DNA of 64,000 nucleotides from Fibrobacter sp. GTDB taxonomy: Bacteria; Fibrobacterota; Fibrobacteria; Fibrobacterales; Fibrobacteraceae. Every line of letters starts with the position of its first letter. The stretch's first letter is position 1. Positions 55,115 through 61,520 of this stretch are shown piece after piece. The notes beneath the pieces were generated by a model that saw only the letters and a list, made by a program, of their open reading frames with translations, was not told the origin of the DNA and searched no databases. A program made the translations under genes and the position numbers. The stretch lies in contig JAFPWY010000004.1 in NCBI GenBank assembly GCA_017412605.1, positions 186,001-250,000 on the forward strand, given 5' to 3'.

Positions 55115-56356
55115 ATGCAGGGCACAATCGACATCGAGACAATCCGCAGCAAGCGCTGGTTCATGGGCAGGAACAGGCCCGTCTCGGCCGTTCACGTGGC
55201 GGACTCCGCAAGCATCGGCGACACGGAGATAGTCCTGCTCAACGTCTCGTTTGCAGACGGGGAACAAGACAAGTACGCCATAATCGCCGACGAGGCCCGC
55301 ATGGGGGCCATCCTCGAGGCGGGTTTCGCCGGGAACTCCGGCAGCAGGGAATTCGCCGGAAAACGCGGAACATTCGTCTTCCTCAGCGCCCGCACCCGTG
55401 AAAACGGCCAAGTCGAAGAATGCGCAGGGCAAGGGGACATGCTCGGTGCGAAACCGTTCCCGGGAGAACAAAGCAACTCATCGTTCCTCGTCCCGGGCCA
55501 TAGCATATTCAAACTGTACCGGCGGTTGCAAGCGGGAACCCATCCCGAAGCCGAAATCCTGCGCCACCTGGATTGCTCCGGCACATGTACCTCCCCACGA
55601 CTCTACGGGGAATGCCTCTACAAAGCCAATTCCGGGGAAACATACGCACTCGGAATCCTGGAGCAGCTCGTCCCCAACGCAAACGACGCCTGGGAGCAGT
55701 TCTGCAAAAAGATGGGCGCAAGCGAAGCCGCAGCGCTCGGCAAGGCGACCGCCCGCATGCACGCCGCACTGAAAACGCTCCCCGGCACCGATGTCGGGAA
55801 CGAGCCCCCGCCCTTCGACAAACTGGAAAAACTCCTCCAAGCAAGCCACGACCCTCTGGCCAAGCAGTTATTGGAATCGATGGACTCCCTGCGCGGGGCT
55901 TTCGCCCGCATGGAAGCCGAAGCGCGGGGCCTCGAAACCGGAAACCTCGCCCCGCAGCGTATCCACGGGGACTACCATCTGGGACAAGTCCTTATCCGCG
56001 AGAGCGTCCCCGACACCACCCCCGGCGATGACGACTCCGTATTCAAGATTCTCGACTTCGAAGGGGAACCCTCACGCACCCTCGCCTACCGTCGCAGGTT
56101 GCGCTCCCCCGCCGTCGACATCGCCGGAATGCTCCGCAGCTTCCGCTACGCCGCAGCCACCGGCGGCCGCGACAGCGCCGCCGCAGAAGAAGCATTCTTG
56201 GAAGAATACGCACGCACGCGCCAAATCGACTTGGAAAACCTGAAGGCAGCAGCAAGGCCCCACATTCTCGCCAAGGCCGTCTACGAAGCCTGTTACGAAC
56301 TGGAATTCAGGCCCGACTGGTTCCACATTCCGGCGAAAGCGCTCCTCGCACACTAA
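55115..56356 (+). CDS. mak: Maltokinase (Mak/Pep2-like)
   Basis: Phosphorylates maltose to maltose 1-phosphate, the donor for alpha-glucan synthesis by GlgE. The N-terminal cap domain covers about residues 1-105. The kinase lobe shows SNSSFLVPGHSIFKLYRRLQAGTHPE, then the catalytic loop RIHGDYHLGQVL and the metal-binding ILDFEGEPSR, and RSPAVDIAGMLRSFRYAA, a series typical of Mak and Pep2. 413 residues is slightly short. TreS or GlgE partners are not visible in the window. AGGA lies 9 bases before the ATG. Confidence 0.9.
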   Translation: MQGTIDIETIRSKRWFMGRNRPVSAVHVADSASIGDTEIVLLNVSFADGEQDKYAIIADEARMGAILEAGFAGNSGSREFAGKRGTFVFLSARTRENGQVEECAGQGDMLGAKPFPGEQSNSSFLVPGHSIFKLYRRLQAGTHPEAEILRHLDCSGTCTSPRLYGECLYKANSGETYALGILEQLVPNANDAWEQFCKKMGASEAAALGKATARMHAALKTLPGTDVGNEPPPFDKLEKLLQASHDPLAKQLLESMDSLRGAFARMEAEARGLETGNLAPQRIHGDYHLGQVLIRESVPDTTPGDDDSVFKILDFEGEPSRTLAYRRRLRSPAVDIAGMLRSFRYAAATGGRDSAAAEEAFLEEYARTRQIDLENLKAAARPHILAKAVYEACYELEFRPDWFHIPAKALLAH

Positions 56357-56371
56357 GCCAAGGAAAGCAGC

Positions 56372-57337
56372 CTAAGAGGCTTTACCCTCTTGGTTTATTT
56401 TCGCGTCTTGAATCTTCTGAGATTCCTTCAAGACCTCTTCCAGCGTAAACTCCTCCTGCGTAAAGAAGAAGGTATTTTTGCCTAAATCTTTGAGAGATGC
56501 ACCAAAATGATAGGCCGTATCGTCAATGAACAAGAAGCGGTCGTGCATTCCGTAGCTCGGCAAAACCCGCATCGGGCTGTCGGGATACTGCTCGTTGTAA
56601 GTCGCCAAATCCATCTCGAGAACCTTGCTCTTGTCGTAGGTATAAATAGTCACGGAGACACCTTTTTCGCGTTTGAGCATCATGCTCAACGTTTTCTCTG
56701 TCACGAATCTATCAACAAGGACGATTCTCTTCTTTGCTTGGCGAATCAGCCCGCACACAAAAACGTATGCGTCAAACTCCTGGTTGTTGTAGAAAAGCCC
56801 TTTGGATTTAAGCTCGCCACGATCCATTGCTTCAAAAAGCGAATCTATTTTTTTGTCATGATCGAGAAGGCGAGCATCCTGCTCCATATCTTTTGCCTCC
56901 ACATTGGAAATGCGATTGACAAGTCCGCCGTTCTGAAGCATATAATGTCGCATTGCAACAAAGACCTTTATGATATCAATGCTGACCTTTATCGCCTTTT
57001 CACTACGCAATACAGCAGAAAGCATAGCTACACCTTGTTCGGTGAAAGCTGTTGGAGCGTAACGAAGTCCTTTTTTATCTGCCGTGGAGGTAACAAATTG
57101 TGACCTCCATGCACCGAATTCGTCTGAAGATAATTTGAAACAAAACTCTTTCGGGAATCGTTCAATATTGCGTTTTACCGCTTGGTTCAGAGCCTTCGTC
57201 TCCACCCCATAAAGTGAAGCCAAGTCGCGGTCAAGCAACACCTGCTTGCCACGAATAACCCGTATCATCTTTTCAACCCCAGACTCCACGAGCGAATTTT
57301 TCGCCACAAGGTCCCTATTTTCTGATTTTTCCTTCAT
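56372..57337 (-). CDS. ORF6N-domain protein with C-terminal PLD-like region
   Basis: The N-terminus (about 20-105) is an ORF6N domain (MIRVIRGKQVLLDRDLASLYGVETKALNQAVKRN, then FPKEFCFKL and RYAPTAFTEQGVAMLSAVL), a KilA-N-related DNA-binding domain of phages and mobile DNA. The C-terminus (about 195-310) resembles a phospholipase D-like fold (IVLVDRFVTEKTL, VTIYTYDK, HDRFLFIDDTAYHFGASLKDLGKN). The start is ATG 57337 with GGGAGG 6 bases upstream, not ATG 57355. A terminator-like hairpin and a T-run lie directly in front of this ribosome binding site. It is convergent to maltokinase. Function unknown; possible defence or phage origin. Confidence 0.85.
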   Translation of the reverse strand: MKEKSENRDLVAKNSLVESGVEKMIRVIRGKQVLLDRDLASLYGVETKALNQAVKRNIERFPKEFCFKLSSDEFGAWRSQFVTSTADKKGLRYAPTAFTEQGVAMLSAVLRSEKAIKVSIDIIKVFVAMRHYMLQNGGLVNRISNVEAKDMEQDARLLDHDKKIDSLFEAMDRGELKSKGLFYNNQEFDAYVFVCGLIRQAKKRIVLVDRFVTEKTLSMMLKREKGVSVTIYTYDKSKVLEMDLATYNEQYPDSPMRVLPSYGMHDRFLFIDDTAYHFGASLKDLGKNTFFFTQEEFTLEEVLKESQKIQDAKINQEGKAS

Positions 57338-57360
57338 TTTTCCTCCCAAAAACAAAAAAA

Positions 57361-57421
57361 AGCCGGCCGTTGCTATATATCAATTCCCAACACAAGCTGG
57401 GCATATAACAAACGGTCGGCT
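57361..57421 (-). promoter_or_regulatory. Long inverted repeat with T-run in the leader of the ORF6N gene (attenuator candidate)
   Basis: Arms 57361-57378 and 57403-57421 pair over 18 bases with few mismatches; the loop contains a smaller CCCA/TGGG stem. On the minus strand the stem is followed by a run of eight T, G and five T, and then the GGGAGG of the ORF6N gene. No minus-strand gene ends upstream. Confidence 0.55.
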
Positions 57422-57509
57422 ATTCGTCGATCACGGCATGTAGACGGAAACCCGCTACCGGCGCCTTTCGTAGGACAATATACAATTTTTTTCTATATTT
57501 GTACGCGCT

Positions 57510-58295
57510 ATGAAAATCGACGAAATGGAAACGCGCCTCCGCGAAGAGGCCCAGGAACTGGTCAAGAAAGAGCCCTTCTCCAGAAGCATGCTCGAAGAAC
57601 AAGTTCTAAACCGCAAGGACTTTGCGGACATGCTTTCCGTTACCCTCGCCTGCCAATTGGCCGGTGAAGTCGTCGACCGTGCGGAACTGGAATCCATTTT
57701 CAACTCGATGTACGTCAAGTACCCCGAGCTCCTCGTTTCCGCCTGCAAAGATTTGAACGCGACCGTCCTCCGCGACCCCGCGTGCACCAGCTACCTCGAG
57801 CCGCTCCTGCTGTTCAAGGGTTTCCAGGGACTCCAGGCCTACCGAGTCGCGCATGCGCTCTGGCTCGAAGACAGGCGTTTCCCGGCCAAGATGCTCCAGA
57901 ACATCATCAGCCGCAAGTTCGGCATGGATTTCCACCCCGCGGCAAAGATCGGTCACGGGCTCCTGATTGACCATGCGACAAACATCGTCATCGGCGAGAC
58001 CGCCGTCGTCGGGAACAACGTCAGCTTTTTGCACGGGGTTACGCTCGGCGGTACCGGCAACGAAGTCGGCGACCGTCATCCGAAAATCGGCAACGGCGTC
58101 ATGCTCGGCGCACACGCCCAGCTTTTGGGAAACATCCACATCGGCGATGGCGCAAAGATTGGCGCGGGAGCCGTCGTGCTCTGCGACGTGCCGGCACACA
58201 CGACGTTCGCCGGAGTCCCCGCCGTGGAAGTCGGCCACCCGCACGACGACATGCCCAGCTTCAACATGCAGCAGGACTTCACGCGCGACGCGTAA
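57510..58295 (+). CDS. cysE: Serine O-acetyltransferase
   Basis: Acetylates serine with acetyl-CoA, the first step of cysteine synthesis. The N-terminal helical domain is followed by the hexapeptide left-handed beta-helix (about residues 140-225) with FHPAAKIGHGLLIDHATNIVIGETAVVGNNVSFLHGVTLGGTG, GVMLGAHAQLLGNIHIGDGAKIGAGAVVL and the catalytic His and Asp in this region. 261 residues fits the family. A TATATT at 57494-57499 is 10 bases before the ATG and no ribosome binding site is seen. A terminator follows at 58302. Confidence 0.95.
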   Translation: MKIDEMETRLREEAQELVKKEPFSRSMLEEQVLNRKDFADMLSVTLACQLAGEVVDRAELESIFNSMYVKYPELLVSACKDLNATVLRDPACTSYLEPLLLFKGFQGLQAYRVAHALWLEDRRFPAKMLQNIISRKFGMDFHPAAKIGHGLLIDHATNIVIGETAVVGNNVSFLHGVTLGGTGNEVGDRHPKIGNGVMLGAHAQLLGNIHIGDGAKIGAGAVVLCDVPAHTTFAGVPAVEVGHPHDDMPSFNMQQDFTRDA

Positions 58296-58301
58296 GCAAA
58301 A

Positions 58302-58332
58302 CACCGGAAAAACTTTTTCCGGTTGTTTTTTT
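58302..58332 (+). terminator. Intrinsic terminator after cysE
   Basis: ACCGGAAAAA / TTTTTCCGGT stem, followed by TGTTTTTTT. Confidence 0.85.
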
Positions 58333-58347
58333 ATACAAACTAAAAGC

Positions 58348-58410
58348 TATAGCTTAGCGATTTCTTGCATGGAGAGGCCACTTGAGTTACGGCTCCAGCA
58401 GGTCGTCATT
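58348..58410 (-). pseudogene. 3' remnant of an Rpn-family (PD-(D/E)XK) nuclease gene
   Basis: The minus strand reads SGLSMQEIAKL and stop, nearly identical to the last residues (SGLSVEEIAKL) of the intact Rpn gene at 59192-60109. The DNA match extends over about 35 bases around the stop. The rest of the gene is missing. Confidence 0.7.
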
Positions 58411-58422
58411 TGTGTAAAAAAA

Positions 58423-59031
58423 TTAAGGGACTTCAACAAAGTATTTTTCGTCTATGCGACCAAGGTAATCTTCGTTCTTTTCCCGTTTTTCCCAATATTT
58501 CACAGTATAGTGATATATGGTGTCTTTTTCGTCCTTCAAAGCAAGCTGATTTATCTTATTCCAGTCTATATTATACTCCGATCTGGTTTCATAGCGTTCA
58601 AAATCGGACCCAATATACACCTGTGTAATCAGCAAAGCTCGACGATAAGCATCCATAACTACAGTCTTTTGGGCAAGCAGATAGCAGTTCCCGGTTTTGT
58701 TGTTTCTCAAAAAAATTTCAACATTAACTGTACCTCTCAACTTGTGAGGACATCCAAAATAATCACCAGCTGAAACAGAAACATTACAAAATCCATTATT
58801 GTATCTTTTTATATGTCCATCTGCAGACAATTTAAACTGACTATCAAAAAAATGAGGATAATTCAAAACAGAGACCGTATCCCCATCAAAAAGATAGATT
58901 AAATCGTATCTTTCAACTTTCGCCTTTTCACCATCCAAAAAACCAAAAAAATAATGTTCTTCAGCATGATTATAGTAAGTAAAACAGGACGATAGCAACA
59001 ACATCGCAAACAGCAATACAATTCTACACAT
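58423..59031 (-). CDS. Lipoprotein of unknown function
   Basis: A short signal peptide ends in LLLSSC (Cys near residue 16), a lipobox. The rest, about 185 residues, is hydrophilic with scattered aromatic residues and Cys and no recognised domain. SD AAGGGAT lies 6 bases before the ATG. AT content is clearly higher than in the housekeeping genes, in keeping with the accessory character of this part of the window. It lies between an Rpn remnant and an intact Rpn gene. Confidence 0.7.
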   Translation of the reverse strand: MCRIVLLFAMLLLSSCFTYYNHAEEHYFFGFLDGEKAKVERYDLIYLFDGDTVSVLNYPHFFDSQFKLSADGHIKRYNNGFCNVSVSAGDYFGCPHKLRGTVNVEIFLRNNKTGNCYLLAQKTVVMDAYRRALLITQVYIGSDFERYETRSEYNIDWNKINQLALKDEKDTIYHYTVKYWEKREKNEDYLGRIDEKYFVEVP

Positions 59032-59191
59032 ATAGCATCCCTTAATAGTCCAGTCCGTACTATTTACCCATTCACGTCGTAATCATAAACTTGATTACAG
59101 ACTGTCGCCAAAGCTATACTTACAATCTTGTCCATCATGTCATAAATATATACAGAATTACCTAAAAACGTACATTTGTACGCATTAGGGA

Positions 59192-60109
59192 CTATAGCTT
59201 GGCGATTTCTTCTACGGAGAGGCCGGAATAAGCTGCAATCTTTTCAACAGGGACATTATCGGCGAGCATAGCCTTCGCCATTTCGCGAGTTTTTTCAGAA
59301 ACGCCCTCGGCAACCTTCGCGTTGATTTCGTCCGCGAATTCTTCAAAGATGCCATCGACCATAACATTGTGGTCCCATTTTTCGTGATACATTTTTTGGT
59401 ATACCTCGAATTCTTCCTTGCTGAAGTTAGATACTTTTGAACTTTCTGTCAAGTGTTCGAACTTTTTCTCGTCCAACTCGGCGGGCAGTTCCTTAAGCCG
59501 GTTCAGAAAACGAAAGAAAAACAGCCACTTGCTCAAGTCGTCGGATTTCTTTTTGATAAAGAAGGGAACCTTCGAAAGTTCAACAGTCGTAAAATTGTAG
59601 GCATCCACAAACTGTGCACCCGTTTCAAGATCGGTAACGGCAGCACGGTGCACGATCCGGTTGTCATCAAACACCTTATGTCGCGCGAATGCAATCACGT
59701 ACGTGGGTTTTATATCGTAATTCCAATCATCGCCTGGTTCCGACTGGTTCGCAACCATCTCGCTTGCATAAAACGCGAGACGCTTGCGGAAGTTCTTCAG
59801 TTTACGGATCTGTACTTCAATTTCGATGAGATTTCCCATGTCATCCTTGCAATGAAGGTCAAAAATCGCCGTGCGCGACACCTTACTTCCGCTCAGGTTT
59901 TTCGCCACGTTGCGAGTCCACACGTTCTTGATGGGCCGCTTGAGCTGCGGTTTCAACAGATCGTTCAGCAGGTTCACAAGGTTTTCACGGCTTGAAGGTT
60001 TATCCGGGTCGAAGGCCTTCTTGAAGGCCAAATCCACCAGCAAATTCGCAAACGGGCTCTTTTCACCCGGCTTCACAATACAGTCCTTGAGCGGCCTGCG
60101 CTTGGCCAT
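59192..60109 (-). CDS. Rpn-family PD-(D/E)XK nuclease/putative transposase
   Basis: The protein has the layout of Rpn (recombination-promoting nuclease) proteins, formerly called PD-(D/E)XK nuclease family transposases: the catalytic region is AIFDLHCKDDMGNLIEIEVQI (D, ExQ-type residues near 80-97), followed by RLAFYASEM and YVIAFARHKVF, and a C-terminal tail (MAKAMLADNVPVEKIAAYSGLSVEEIAKL). Length 305 is normal. AGGGGAA lies 7 bases before the ATG. The tail also appears as a fragment at 58348, so more than one copy has been in this region. Rpn proteins are thought to promote recombination or to have a toxin-like role; which applies here is open. Confidence 0.88.
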   Translation of the reverse strand: MAKRRPLKDCIVKPGEKSPFANLLVDLAFKKAFDPDKPSSRENLVNLLNDLLKPQLKRPIKNVWTRNVAKNLSGSKVSRTAIFDLHCKDDMGNLIEIEVQIRKLKNFRKRLAFYASEMVANQSEPGDDWNYDIKPTYVIAFARHKVFDDNRIVHRAAVTDLETGAQFVDAYNFTTVELSKVPFFIKKKSDDLSKWLFFFRFLNRLKELPAELDEKKFEHLTESSKVSNFSKEEFEVYQKMYHEKWDHNVMVDGIFEEFADEINAKVAEGVSEKTREMAKAMLADNVPVEKIAAYSGLSVEEIAKL

Positions 60110-60121
60110 TGTACATTCCCC

Positions 60122-60217
60122 TGTCGATATTGTCGATTAATATTTCAAACACCGACAATATAAACCGACAAAAAGAGCATGTCAAGCAAACTTAATTTTC
60201 CAAAAAAAGGCCGACAA
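60122..60217. promoter_or_regulatory. Cluster of TGTCG-type motifs upstream of the Rpn gene
   Basis: TGTCGAT occurs at 60122 and 60131, and its reverse complement CCGACA at 60152, 60166 and 60212. The arrangement is an interrupted inverted repeat in front of the Rpn start. It could be an operator. I see no gene between 60110 and 60339. Confidence 0.35.
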
Positions 60218-60304
60218 AAATTCTGTTTAAAACGTCTATAATTAAAGAGAAACCAGTTTGCATTTCGAAGACATTTTCCTAAAATTTTTCCACCCATCTT
60301 TCAC

Positions 60305-60333
60305 TTGACAATCGCATAATGCGAGTATAGATT
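60305..60333 (+). promoter_or_regulatory. Promoter of the metallophosphoesterase gene
   Basis: A perfect TTGACA at 60305-60310 and TAGATT at 60328-60333 are 17 bases apart. The ATG at 60340 lies 6 bases after the -10 box, so transcription should start at the start codon. Confidence 0.55.
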
Positions 60334-60339
60334 AATCAA

Positions 60340-61182
60340 ATGACTTACTTTTTTGTCAGCGATTTACACGTCGATTTCTATGTACCGGTGACTCGCACAG
60401 TCGCAGTACTGCGCAAACATTTCGAAGGCTTCTTCGAGCGCAACTTTCTACCGGCGGACGCTTGCTGCATCGCGGGCGATATCGCGAACAACTATTTCAC
60501 CTACGTAGAATTTTTGAAGTTCATCGCCGAAAAATACAGCACGGTCTACGTGTGCCTCGGGAACCACGACATCATCACAGAATACATTGGGCGTTTCGAG
60601 ACAGACCGAGAATTCACCACCTCCGAAAGCAAGATAAGATACTTCCTTGCCGAAGCAAAAAAAATCCCGAACATCCAGCTGCTTGAGAACCGCATCGCAG
60701 GCGACGTCGCCGGTTGCATGGGCATGTGCGATTTCAAGTACAAGCATACACCCGGCGCATCTGAAATATCAAATAAAATCCTGTGGGCGACACGGTGGTT
60801 CGATGGAATCCATTGGAGATACATGCAGAACAACACCGACAAACTCTGGCGACATTACGACAGAGCCTTCCGCAAGCTCACCGCGCAACGCCCGAAAATC
60901 ATGATGTCGCACTTTCTGCCGCTGGAATTCGACATGGCAGAACGCTACAAGCACGACCCCTATTCGAACTTTTTCTATTTCCACGGAGCCAAATACCTCG
61001 AGAACCTGGACGACGGAAGCATTTGGCAGGCGGGGCATACGCACACCGCCATCAAGCGCGAGTACACCGACCCGCTCGGCAAAAAGCACCTGCTGCTCTG
61101 CAATCCCGTGGGATATCCCGACGAAGATCCCTATGCGGAACATGGGCTAAAACGGGAAGATTTTCTGGTGGAAGTGGGGTAA
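60340..61182 (+). CDS. Calcineurin-like metallophosphoesterase
   Basis: The metal-binding motifs of the family occur in order: SDLHVD at residues 7-12, GDIANN near 45, GNHD near 75, MSHFLP near 188, and GHTHTA near 233. The length of 280 residues and the lack of a signal peptide point to a cytoplasmic enzyme. The substrate is not known; related proteins act on nucleotides, nucleic acids or lipids. It is the last gene before cas12a, 338 bases away, with a weak hairpin between. Confidence 0.88.
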   Translation: MTYFFVSDLHVDFYVPVTRTVAVLRKHFEGFFERNFLPADACCIAGDIANNYFTYVEFLKFIAEKYSTVYVCLGNHDIITEYIGRFETDREFTTSESKIRYFLAEAKKIPNIQLLENRIAGDVAGCMGMCDFKYKHTPGASEISNKILWATRWFDGIHWRYMQNNTDKLWRHYDRAFRKLTAQRPKIMMSHFLPLEFDMAERYKHDPYSNFFYFHGAKYLENLDDGSIWQAGHTHTAIKREYTDPLGKKHLLLCNPVGYPDEDPYAEHGLKREDFLVEVG

Positions 61183-61520
61183 TACAAGGGGAATAGACTC
61201 TCCATGCCTGTACAAAACGACTACAAATATGCAAAATTGTAGTAGTTTTCTTGAAATTTTTAAACGAAATTCGGAATGTTTGAACATTTTCCGTATTTGA
61301 TTGAAATCCACATCGCAAACCAATCACATATAACCCCCAAAGTGATTTTTTTGCAATTTGAGAGATTTTATACACTTAAAGCAGAAGAGTTCAAACAAAA
61401 GCCTCAAATTCAACAATCAGGCACACTTTGTAAAAATAATTTTTCAATAAACAAGCGTTACTGTCATTATTTGTCGCAAAGAAAGGTTATATTAAAAAAA
61501 ACACTATTTTGAGGTCAAAA
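61183..61520 (+). other. AT-rich gap upstream of cas12a
   Basis: A stem ACTACAA / TTGTAGT at 61220-61243 with a 10-base loop, followed by TAGTTTTCTTG, may end the phosphoesterase transcript. The rest is AT-rich, with GAGGT at 61511-61515 as the ribosome binding site of cas12a. No CRISPR repeat unit was found here. Confidence 0.6.

Noticed and set aside
61276-61512. 78-codon plus-strand frame before cas12a
   Set aside because: No ribosome binding site, odd composition, AT-rich intergenic sequence; likely chance.
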